Of a stretch of 64,000 nt of DNA, positions 21,319 through 31,660 are shown in pieces. Where the stretch lies: assembly GCF_036324505.1 (NCBI RefSeq), contig NC_086357.1, positions 25,758,293 through 25,822,292 of the forward strand. Reading direction: 5' to 3'. The position numbers and the translations under genes are program-made. Under the pieces are notes generated by a model that was not told where the DNA came from, made no database searches, and saw nothing but the letters and a program-made list of their open reading frames with translations. Position 1 is the first letter of the stretch. Each line of letters starts with the position of its first letter. Origin of the DNA: Eleginops maclovinus. Its lineage: Eukaryota > Chordata > Actinopteri > Perciformes > Eleginopidae.

Positions 21319-22800
21319 CTAATCAGGTAGGAGATGATTAACATGTTGTCACGAATTGGCAGACGACACAAACATAACTGTGATGGGAGTTTTATAGTAC
21401 TGGCAGTACAGGGTTAACAGAGGAAACACGAGCAAAAACAGGCAACTCAGAATTCAAAACACAGGAGATGTTCACAAATGGGACTCAGGATTCAAAACAC
21501 AGGAGAAATGTTATAAACAGGAAAGCACAAAAGATACGGGGGCTAAACTAAGAACTACTGACTAAACTCAAATGCACTGTTGCGCAGGAAGAAACTTGGA
21601 ACCTCACTACGAGAGTGAGGCAAACAGGACTAAACAGCGCAGTAAGGCGCGAACAAACTAAAAGTCCAACAATCTGGTAATCCTGGCAAACTGTGAGCTA
21701 TGACGAGATGTAGTCGTGGGGAGGACTGACGTGGCTGCAGAGGTCGGGGAGGTGTTTGAGTGTCAAAGTGACGAGAGGGGGCGTGGCCAGAGTTCGGTTC
21801 AACACAGACTTGACACATGTTCCCCCTCTATGTAGTCCATTACCTCAGGAGAAATCTGATATATCTCCCTGGTGCTGCTTAAGCGAGCCGGTGAAGATGG
21901 TGCATGGTTCACCAGAACATCCGGTAAGGGAACAAAGCAGATATCTGGGCTTCCCTTTTTTCGTTGAAACTGGACATTTGGCCCATGAGGATGAAAAAAT
22001 TCGACTTCAACATCCTGATGCTCTGCATCAACAGATAATGCTTTTGCAAGCCACCAGTACTGGTCGTACATCACAACAAGCCAATCTTCCCTCTGGATAT
22101 CACTGGGGCCTATCCCAGTTGCTGTGCCCTCAGGCACTACACTGGGTTCATTTTCCATGGACTCCATCAATATCGCCAGAGGACTCTTTGCAGCAGTGAC
22201 TTGAGGGATGCAATCCCAAGCATGGGTAACTGGACTGAAGCAAGGACAGATGCGTGGTACATTGCAAAAACAGGAAGTGTGCCTACAATGGATGACACTG
22301 CCCTCAGCCACAACTTGATGGATCTTCCTTGTTCCAGGGATAGATTTCAATGGTTGGGTAAGGAGAATGTCATAAGCCTGGAAATCATCACTAGTGACAA
22401 GTTGAAGATGGATGCCACTTAGGCTGTTGGAGACCTTCTCATAGAAGTCTTTGCCATCAACGATGTTCTGACCTCTAAGAACTATACTGTCAGCACATCT
22501 CTTCACTGTTGCCCCAATGCCATCAGGGGCACCCTTCCCATGTGATGTTGGAAATTAATTCCAGGTTGCATTCTTGAATCCCAGCTGGGGAGGAACAGCA
22601 CAGACAAGGAAAAAGTTCTTTCTGTTTTTATATTGTTTGCTTGGGTCATCTGACCAAAAGTGTGCTGTCTCAAGATTTGGAAATCTTGCACGAATGTCTG
22701 TCAGGATTTGATGCATATGTGTCCAGATGGCTGCAGCATCCTGGCGCTTGGACTGAGAAACTGTGCAAAACCCTGCCTTTTCGTGCTTGGTGTGGAACAT
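21319..22800 (-). pseudogene. Transposase-like gene of the 3.2-kb transposon, broken by a stop codon and an insertion
   Basis: Reading from ATG at 22800 the frame is open except for one TAA at 22555-22557, after which the same frame continues to 21816. There a 469-bp LTR-like element (21347-21815) has inserted. Skipping the element and one copy of its CATGT duplication, the frame continues from 21341 for a few codons (NHLLPD) to TAG at 21319-21321, which I take as the original stop. The protein is about 339 codons. Visible segments: KRQDAAAIWTHMHQILTDIR, HFWSDDPSKQYKNRKNFF and a Cys/His cluster (HCRHTSCFCNVPRICPC). The first two recall uncharacterised transposon-derived proteins common in fish and invertebrates; the D in WSDD could be a catalytic acidic residue of an RNase H-like fold (inference). 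No N-terminal DNA-binding domain is seen, so the copy may also be internally deleted. A donor-like GTAAGT on the minus strand near 23252 suggests a lost 5' exon. Confidence 0.65.
21347..21815 (-). mobile_element. Solo-LTR-like insertion, 469 bp, inside the transposase gene
   Basis: Ends are TGTCA...TGACA with the TG...CA termini typical of LTRs, flanked by CATGT at 21342-21346 and 21816-21820, a 5-bp target-site duplication. The reading orientation (minus) is inferred from T-rich, promoter-like sequence. No coding sequence. The element at 51157-51593 has the same ends and the same duplication length. Confidence 0.6.
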
Positions 22801-22952
22801 GATTCATAATATCAGGTTGGCGGTAACAGTAGGCTACGGTACATCACAACTAGTTTGAATGGGATACATGAAACTGCAATAATGGTAAAAATGCATAGGA
22901 TATTGGTATAAATTACATTGAAATGCTTAAATTGGACACTAAAATGGCTTTT

Positions 22953-23030
22953 GTCAACACCGTCAGAGAAAGTCTCAACACCGTCAGACACAAATTCTGA
23001 CGGTGGGTGTTGACGTCTGACGGTGTTGAC
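22953..23030. repeat. Inverted cluster of the subterminal motif
   Basis: Two inverted copies (GTCAACACCGTCAGA, then TCAACACCGTCAGA) followed by two direct copies (TCTGACGGTGGGTGTTGAC and TCTGACGGTGTTGAC). The cluster can fold into a long hairpin and may be a protein-binding region of the transposon. Confidence 0.85.
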
Positions 23031-24269
23031 AAAATAGCACATTTCTTCTTATATCATGCATGATTCTCACAGGAGCCATTTTGTTTTTCACGTGTTGGTT
23101 AAAGTCCTACCAATCTATATAAATCAAAGCTATATTGCAGAAACTTTTAAACAGATGTTTGACTTTTAGACACTTTGGAGTTGATACTCTATGGTTGTGA
23201 CATGTGCGCATTAGTAAAAAGATATGAAATATGAAGTATTTTAAAAAACTTACCAGAGCTCAAGTTTTCTTGTGGCGCCAGCAAGACCAAGAAGGAGGGA
23301 ACGGGGTCCTTTGACTTATAGCTGCCCTAAATTATTCCTGATTTCCCCCAATTTAAATGTCTGACGGTGTTGACGAAAACTTCGGACACATTTTCAATTG
23401 ACCAGAAAGTACATTAAAAACATTTTAAATTAAGTTTTCTTTAATGTTAGTGAAATAAATACTACTTTATTTGCACATCATATTAATAAAGTTAAATTTT
23501 ATATAACTTTTTGGACTTTTTAAAGAATTAAAGTGTGGTGAGACCTGCTTCCGGACATGGGTTTTTCTAGGCACAAACAAAATGTTAGACAACTTCAAAA
23601 CATAATTTGTTGTGCTATCCTTGTCTTGTTTAGTGTTTGGGTTCATTTTTAAGTATATTTATTGAATATTTTAGCCAAAAAACTGTGATTTATGTCACGG
23701 ACATGTTTTGTCCCACTTCTCAAGAATCACTGACATATTATTTTCTTTAAATGTCCAAAATGGTTGGTAGATTCAGGAGTTAACTTCACAAAATAGCACA
23801 GGTTTAGCTACTTAAATCACAATTAGTATATAAATTGAGCCTACCAGTCAGTAATTGTACCATAAATGTTTCACTTTAATAAATCAGGAAACTCAGAAAC
23901 CTTCATTGTCAGTTTCAAGTTCACAAACACAGGAAGTGAAATTAACTCCATCACAATCCTCTGCCAGGCCTTTGTGCGGCACTACACCCCTCACAGTGTC
24001 GTCTGCACGTCACTGTTAATACTTTGAATGCCAACGCTCTGTTGGTGTGTTTTTTCACTCCGAGGAAGAAGAGTAGGGGGTTTGGGGGGAGAGAGGACAC
24101 ATTGTGTTGCTCATCCATGTGTCACATACCGAACCTGACATCTAACGCTGCTCAAAATGTCTCTGCAACACATTCCTGCATCTCCAGCTAACTGCCCTCG
24201 CCAACTGTGGACATAAAGTAAAGTTACTGCTGAAGTTTTCAGGGAATATTAAATATCTGTTCCTATACT

Positions 24270-24780
24270 TCTGTCGTACAACTTTATATATAACATTACA
24301 CAGTTGTAGAAGTTAACTAAGTCAAAGTATTTAAGGACTATTTACATATCATTTGTAATTCTCTTGGGTATTTACATGTTCTGCTACTTTACATTTCTAC
24401 TCCAGTACATTTATTTGACACTCAGTTACTTTTAATATAAAAAAAACACATAAAATGATATTAAAAAAATGCAGATCTGTTCTACTAATCTCCACATAAT
24501 TGTAAAAAGTAGCTAAAATGCCTCTATATTGATAAACTACAACATTTAAATGATATAACATGTATTTGATAGTCATACAAACTGAGCAATATAATATTTT
24601 ATGGTAATATATGGCTGTAAAAATAGCCATTCTGCGTACTTGTGTTACTTTTGATACCTTGAATACATTGTGCTGATCTGATTTGTACCTAAGTAACTTT
24701 TTAATTCAAATTGAGAATATAAAGACCGTAGTGTTTTTACTTTTATGGAAATAAAGGCTACTTCTTTCACCTCTGACATT
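24270..24780. repeat. Teleost interspersed repeat (ACTCCAGTACATTTATTTGACA type)
   Basis: Contains CTACTTTACATTTCTACTCC, AGTACATTTATTTGACACTC and a terminal part with GTAACTTTTTAATTC and TACTTTTATGG, the usual order of a widespread teleost non-coding repeat. Boundaries approximate. Confidence 0.4.
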
Positions 24781-25497
24781 ATATATTATTTAATTTAGGC
24801 ATTACAATCAGTGCAACCGTGAAGACTCACATTTGGAGCATGAATAATCCTGTAATTAGCTTCAAATAATCCAAACCTTTTCAGTACGTCGTCTTTATTC
24901 TTTGTTCTAATCAAGTATTTATGCTTGTAGTTTTTTGTGGATTAAACAACTGAAACTACACACACTCTTTCCAATCCTTTTGAGTCTCCTCTTATTATAT
25001 TTTGTCATGATAAATGTACTTTTTAAGGTGGAACGACTTCTTCTAAGTGGCTTTAGTTTACTCAACTAGATCCCTTCCTTTGCAGAAGTTGAATTTATTC
25101 TACTAAATGGTACTTCCCACTTTCTACGGATACATTTCTCTCTACCAAAGCCTGCTGTGTTCAGTTTTTGAGTTTGAATTCCCTGACAACATGCTGAGCC
25201 GCACATCGAGTCACTTCCTCCTTCGTGAGGTATTTGCTCTTCTATTCATTTCCTCCTGGTTGAGCTTTTGTTTGGTTTTGAGCAGGTTCTTTTGCTAAGG
25301 ATAAGACAAAAGGCAATCATGACTCAAACAGGAAGCCTGGTGTATGTTTCACAACGGTAAAAAAAAAAATGTGCTCAACTGTCAGGGGTTTGCATGCAAA
25401 GAGCAGGAAAATTCAATGCATGCAGCTTTGTTGTTCTCTAGCTATCCCTTAACAAGACAGCAAATAAACATATTTAGCAAAATGTCAGCCTGTTCCT

Positions 25498-25830
25498 GTT
25501 AAAGAGGCCATATTATGCTAATTTTCAGGTTCATATTTGTATTTTGTGTCTCTACTGAGACTTGTTTCAATGATTTAATGTTCAAAAAGCACTTTATTTT
25601 TTCTCACATTGCCTGTGATGCAGCCGGCTCTGTTGTGATTGGCCAACCGCTAAGATATGTCCCGCCCCTTAGCCTATCACGTACAACGTGTTGGAGTGCT
25701 AGCCAATAGAAGCGTAAATGTTACATAGTGTTGTCATTATGTTCTAGGTGTAAACAAAGGAGTCTAATGGAGTATTTATTTCACATCCAGTCAGAGACTT
25801 TACCTGTTGGCTCCACAGATTTCATACAAC
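25498..25830 (+). mobile_element. MITE of the TTAAAGAGG family, copy A
   Basis: Starts TTAAAGAGGCCATATTATGC and continues with TTTAATGTTCAAAAAGC, CCGGCTCTGTTGTGATTGGC and CCCGCCCCTTAGCCTATCAC. The blocks recur in order in the copies near 28370, 53457 and 54540. Right end approximate. Confidence 0.6.
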
Positions 25831-26049
25831 ACACACTTAATCCGGTTCTCTGTCCCATAGAAACCTCCTCTCTGCTCTGCAGTTTGTGTCAGACAATCTT
25901 CGGATTTTTCTGTCACTGTTTTGTCTGAACGATATTTGCTATAAATCGCTGCTCGAATGGAAGGATATGAGACAACAAGCCCCTGGGGACAAACCTTCAA
26001 AATGTAAAAGCAAATTACACAGATAATGGTTAAGTTAAGCCTCTTTTAG

Positions 26050-26480
26050 TAGGTGTTATAACTATAAGTGTCTTTATCGTCATTTTGAGTCGTTTTGTGG
26101 TCCTGTTGTGTTTCTCTGTAGCATTATGTGTATTTCATTAACACATTTGTGTCTTTTTTGTGATTTTGTGTCTCCATATAGTTATTTTTACATGTCTTTA
26201 CAGTTATTTGTAATGATTTTGTCTCTCTTTTTTAAAATGCTGTATCTTTTTAGTCATTTTAGTTTTTATTTAGTTTTTTTTTGTGCCTTTGTTGTCATAT
26301 TGTGTCGCTTTCTAGTAATTGTGTGTCTCTATGTTGAAATTAAGTTTGTTTCATTGTCGTTTTTTGTCTCCTTTAAGTCAGTTTTTGTTTGCTTGTGGTC
26401 ATTTTGAGTCTTTCCTCTCATGTTGAGTCTCTTCCTTTTCCATTTCTGTCTCTTTTAAGAACATTCTATAGGCGAAGGAG
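26050..26480 (-). repeat. Degenerate ACAAAGAGACAC-type tract (minus orientation)
   Basis: Repeats of TGTGTCTxTTTxGTCATTTTGTGTC, the reverse complement of the ACAAAGAGACACAAAATGAC tract at 31260-31660. Hydrophobic Phe/Leu/Ser-rich ORFs here are repeat artefacts. Confidence 0.6.
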
Positions 26481-26569
26481 TCCCCTGCACTTCAGTTCTC
26501 TTTGCCTGTTCCCTGTATACCATTTATCAGTATGGACTGCCACCTTTCTTAATTTACCATCCATTTTGT

Positions 26570-26588
26570 CCCCCCCCCCCCCCCCCCC
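26570..26588. repeat. Poly-C run
   Basis: Nineteen consecutive C residues, a likely sequencing or assembly soft spot. Confidence 0.9.
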
Positions 26589-27039
26589 TTCATAGTGAAT
26601 GACTGCACACTTCATGCTCTCCTGTCACTATCACTTGCTTCCTGTTTTCATCACTCATCCTCAGCCTGTGTTGGCTCATTTGGACACCGTCTGCCGCAGT
26701 ATATTTCACCTCACGTGATGCACAGACGGCCCGATGCTGTCCTCACTCTCTGACCTTGACACGGGAGTAAACACAGCCTGGGGCAGTAAATAGTTGTGAT
26801 CAGTGATCAGTGCCCCTGTTACCCGCATGAATGCTCATTTGGCATTCGGTTGTATATTTGCTGTTGATCTTTTTCCACTCTCAGTGAGAGCAAGGGGCTA
26901 TTGACTGTACACACAATATTTCCACCCCAAACCCGGACTTTTGACCTTGATATAAAATAATCATGCACTGTGGATTTAATTGCATCTTTAATATCCCTGT
27001 ACAAATACCCTCTCTCTCCTAATTATCTCCACAACAATG

Positions 27040-27690
27040 AATATTTTATACTTTCAGGACTTTTTGTTCACAGATTATTATTATTGTTTGATTAAACTTC
27101 AGTTTTTAGGGATGTAAGACAACTTTTCTCTACATTATAAAGTCAGTATATATTTTAGGATTGTATTTATTCCTGTGAAAAGAACTATGAAGGTTTTTTA
27201 GTATGTAATATTGTAAAAAATATGAAATACAGAAATGAAAATTAAATATATAATATTAACAAAATATTTTTGGTATTTATTTTTGTTTTAGAACAATCTA
27301 AATTTTGAAATAAAACTAATAGAAATAGTCTTGAAAAATAAATAGAAATATATATAATATTTTTAAAAGCTTTTTTTAATCAAGTATTATTATTAAAAAT
27401 CTAGATAAAGAAGGAAAACTGAATTGGAACATTCTTGAAAAATAAATAAAATAAGATATAATATTATTTAATATAATATTACAAATAAATCAAATACAAT
27501 ATAATATTAAAAATAAATAAAATAAGATATAATATTATCTAATATAATATTACAAATAAATCAATACTATATAATATTAAAAAATAAATGAACAAAAATA
27601 AATATTTATATGAAATTCATAACCCTATTTATTGTACATATTTTTCTTATCTACTGTCTGTTCTAATGGCTCTTAACTAAAGCACAAATA
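27040..27690. repeat. AT-rich tract with an internal tandem duplication
   Basis: Strongly AT-rich. The segment about 27448-27510, with AAATAAAATAAGATATAATA and TATAATATTACAAATAAATC, is repeated at about 27511-27580 with few changes. Confidence 0.7.
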
Positions 27691-28364
27691 AAATAGAAAA
27701 ATAGTTTTGCGATGTATTTCGATGAGATGATAAAAATTATTCTGGATGTTTACAAGGCATTAATGAATGGGTGTCGTAAAAAGTGTTAAAAAGAACGTAC
27801 TGCAGAACGATGCATTATTAAAATCCATATTACTTCTCTGAACTACGTGAGACTTTCTGCACAGGATTAGGACGTTGTGTCTACAGTAGATCAGTGGTCT
27901 TGATTTGGGTGTCTTTGGGGTGCAGTTTAATGTAATCTACTGTCTGTCCGGTAACACTATTAGCTGAACTGGAGAGAAAGATTAGGAGTGTGACCCGGAG
28001 TCAGAGGAGATAAAAGCGCCTGACAGTCTGAGGACAAACACAGCCTCCTTATCTTTCCTCGTCTTGTTCTCGCTGTGTCCAAGGACAGACTCTCTTTTTG
28101 GCCCTGCAGTATTTTTCCATTACACTCTGGCAGAGGACAATCTCTGTAAATATGTCCGTAGAAACATAAATGTGACAATTTATCTCACAGTTTTATCTTA
28201 ACACCAAAAAGAGCTAGACAAACTTTTGTATCTTAAAGCAGAGCAAAAAGGACTCGGATGTCCTTAAAGGGCAAAAATGTCTGCGCTGGAAAACTCCCGT
28301 AGAATATGAATCACATCATCTAGTTTCATTGATTCTTTTGACCAACTTTATCCCTAATGATAAC

Positions 28365-28775
28365 CACAAAAACATGTTATGCTCCTTTTCAGATGTATAT
28401 CAATATTTACTGTCTCTCCTGGGACATGTCTCCATGCTTTAATGTTCAAAAAGCTCTTTATGTTTCTCATACTGCCTGTGCTGCAGCACCTCTTTTCACC
28501 CTCTGTCTGAAACCAGAGCCCAGTCTGCTCTGATTGGTTAGCTAGCCGGCTCTGTTGTGATTTGTCAACGGCTTAGAGATGCCCCGCCCCTCAGCCTATC
28601 ACCTACAACGTCTTAGTGCGCTATACATGTAGAAGTGTGAGTGTTACATAGTGATGTCACATGTCAAGGAGGCGTTTCAGGCAGGGGGCTAGTGTGTGGG
28701 AGAGAGAAACTCCCTCTGGACATAACACAGGGATATGAACCTTTGCAGACCATTTACATGCATTATTTTTATGCA
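28365..28775 (+). mobile_element. MITE of the TTAAAGAGG family, copy B
   Basis: Contains TTATGCTCCTTTTCAG, ATGTTCAAAAAGCTCTTTAT, GAAACCAGAGCCCAGTCTGC, GCCGGCTCTGTTGTGATT and CCCGCCCCTCAGCCTATCAC in the same order as copies A, C and D, plus an extra 3' part (GAAACTCCCTCTGGA, GACCATTTACATGCA) also found inverted at the start of copy C. Confidence 0.65.
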
Positions 28776-30351
28776 GTGTTGGGTCAATAAAAGTACCCTT
28801 CCTTAATCTGCTATGAAAATAGAACATGCTGTTAATATTTTCCACGTAAGTTAGCTCTTAGTTTAGTATAACTACAAAGTATTCATTAAATATCAAATAT
28901 TTTAAACCCTTTAAATGCACATTTTTTGCACGACACCACCCTTCCTTTTTTTAATGTTTCTGAATATTGAATGCTCAGGGAATTTTAATATATTTTTCTC
29001 ATTGTGTGATATATCAATGATTAATGATTCATCGATGACAAAAACATAGATTTTTATGCATTTCTTCGGCAGGAAAACGATAAAAAATAGCATGTTTTTG
29101 TTCAATCTGTTGGAAAAAGTCAAATGTTAGTTCGATGACATAATAAATTAAATGAATTTGTACTGTTGTGGCTGTGGGATCAGGAATTGTGGTTTTAATG
29201 GGTTTCAATGGGGATATTATTGACTGTCTTTCTGCTACACACTTTATTAAAGGAGCTGAGACTTACATCCCAAAATGTCACCTGCATTAACACACACAAA
29301 ATGATTGTAACATTTTAAATTAAAAAAAATGTCCCTAATGAGTCACAAGAGTTAACGAGGAGGGCTTTTATCTCCCAACGCTGGTAATCAGCAATTGGCA
29401 GTGGTTGGATGATGATGATGTAAAAGCTCTGCTGACGTCTGATGTAACAACTTCTATTATCCTCCAGTGCTTTGTTGTCTGGCTGGCTGAGAGTTAAGGG
29501 TATTTTACGGGTATTTACACCAAATTGTCTGGAAATACATCCGGTCAGCTTATTTCTCCACACGCCTCAAAACATACTGTGCTCTCAGGGAACAAATGTG
29601 GAGGATTGGTGAGCGAATGGTTGCTTCAATTAACCCAAACTTTGAATGTTTTGAAGGAAATACTCATTTTAGTTAGTTTTTACATACCTGTTATTGCTAT
29701 TATCCTAACATATGTCGTACCTTTGCCATTTGTGACAATAGTAATGTTTAATGCACATCTATAATTGTGACCCTGCGTGTTTTTGGTCTACTTAACACTT
29801 TTTAATATATATAAATATATACATAATTTGATGGCTAGAGGCGTCACACTATGATATTATCACAATACTTAAGATATATTTCTAATACTATTGCCATTTT
29901 CAACAAAGCCAAGTATTGCAATTATTCATATTGTGATATATTGCCTTTAATTAACAGCACATTATGCATTATATCAACATTTAAATAAGATTTAAAGGCA
30001 CTGTTCTGATTTCTTTCTCCCATTTCCGCATCTTTCTTTTACCCTTCTTTCTGCCAATTGAGCTGACTTAATAACATAGCACCATCTAGTGTCTAAGGTA
30101 GTTGACATCAAATTTGATGAATGCTTCTTAAAAGTGATAATTAGACAACAAGCAACCTAAACCTTCAACCAGATTGAGCTCTTTGATCTCACATTTATAC
30201 AGAATTAATGTAAGAACTGTGTGAAACATTGTCACCAACTTCAGGAAAATCAATGCATGTCCTTCAGCACTGTCTGTACCTTGTGAGTCATTTTTTCTAT
30301 ATCCTGAAAAACTCCAGGAGTGTTTCTAAACACTGGGTCACGGTTGGTTTC

Positions 30352-30371
30352 CACACACACACACACGCACG

Positions 30372-30412
<41 letters not shown>
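30352..30412. repeat. (CA)n microsatellite
   Basis: CA run with a few CG interruptions (CACGCACGCACGCAC) near its start. Confidence 0.95.
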
Positions 30413-30414
<2 letters not shown>

Positions 30415-31259
30415 AGAAAGGAGCACGTCCTCGGGTTTGAGAAGTGCCTGTTTTGTGTAACACAATACTGTTAGAGTCCTGCTCTCCTCTCTTCCTGGGC
30501 CTCCGGCCAACAGACAGATTAACACAAGCCTCCAAACATCTTTCACACTCGCAGCTCTGACCTATCACCTGCAGGGAGATCCAGTATAATCACAGAATAA
30601 GGCTCTGACACCGTCTCAAACACAAAGACTTTCCCTCTCTCTCTCTGTGGCTCTGTTGGTTTCACTCTCAGGTCTTTCCAGGAAATGCAGCCACAAGGTC
30701 ATCATGGCTAATGACGGAGAAGAAATGAAAGACATTGTGGTTCCAGCTTCGAGTCTGAATGACAGGAAACACCCTCGGATCCATTCAGCTCTCTCCAAAA
30801 ACAGGCCATAAAGAGGCTAATTTATCCTGCTTCGCTACCAAGAATTCAGCAGTGAGGAATCCAAGAGAAATAATGACGCTTTTGTCTGGAGGAGCGCCGC
30901 GAGAAGGGAAAGTGAGAAAGCCAAAGGGTCACTGAGCTCACCTTACACCTCTTGTTCCCACAATGCCAAACTTTTTGTTGTTGTTCTTCTCTTTAAATCT
31001 CAGACCGGCTTTTTAATATCTGACACCATCATCACGAGGTGAGTGTGTAAACACGAGCGCGACCTCCTGAGTCCTCAATGCAAAGAATACTTCCCAAGAG
31101 CCAGCGAGAAACACTTGGGAAGAAGAGGATTCCTGACAGATTATTTTTTGCATTTTTTAAACCCACAAATTGATGGTTGGAATTCACATTCAAAGTGCAT
31201 GGATGGATTACTGAAAGGGTCTTTTGTGGGGAAGGGGCCCAAAGTGCCCGGGTCAAACA

Positions 31260-31660
31260 TGAGAGATGAGAAACAGAATGACCAAAAATAGACCAGAATG
31301 AGACAAATACTTTAAACAACTACAAAGAGACACAAAAAGTAGTTTAAGGGGTGAAAAGAGACCTAAAATGGACTTTAAACAACCACAAAGAGACACAAAA
31401 TGACACAGAAACACAGACATGACACAATAAGACTAAAAAGAGGCACAAAGAGACCAAAATAGACATTAAACGGACAGAAGATAACCACAAAGAGACACAA
31501 AACAGCAACAAAGACACACAAAATGACAAAATAGACACAGAAAAGAAACAGAATGACCACAAAGAGACAAAAAAATATCACAAAATGAAACAAAACAACC
31601 CCAAAGCGACACAGAGAAGACACAAAAAAACACATAGAAACACAAAATGACACTTAGAAT
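31260..31660 (+). repeat. Degenerate ACAAAGAGACACAAAATGAC tract
   Basis: About 400 bases of imperfect repeats built from ACAAAGAGACAC, AAAATGAC and AACCACAAAGAGAC words. Related tracts lie at 26050-26480 (inverted), 37670-38260, 38640-39110, 52420-52850 and 60540-60980. Confidence 0.75.

Larger units (their letters stand above)
20538..23732 (-). mobile_element. DNA transposon, about 3.2 kb, with terminal inverted repeats and subterminal motif arrays
   Basis: The left end starts CAGTGATTCTTGAGACAAGG and the right end, inverted, starts CAGTGATTCTTGAGAAGTGG: 15 exact bases, then GGGACAAAACA on both sides. Many copies of a motif close to TCTGACGGTGTTGAC lie inside the ends: inverted at 20724-20738; five direct copies at 20-base spacing at 21059-21154; inverted at 22953-22967 and 22974-22987; direct at 22996-23014 (with an extra GGGT), 23016-23030 and 23360-23374. 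A decayed minus-strand gene lies between them. CAGTG ends recall hAT elements, and the 8-bp flanks (ACGTATAT and ACATATTA) agree at only 5 of 8 positions, so neither superfamily nor target-site duplication is established. Confidence 0.75.

Noticed and set aside
21799..22506. 235-codon ORF as an intact host gene
   Set aside because: It is the downstream part of the transposase-like frame after the nonsense codon, and its last codons come from the inserted LTR-like element.
31344..31653. Hydrophobic ORFs resembling membrane proteins
   Set aside because: They are reverse translations of the ACAAAGAGACAC tract; the same low-complexity pattern appears at 26108-26407.
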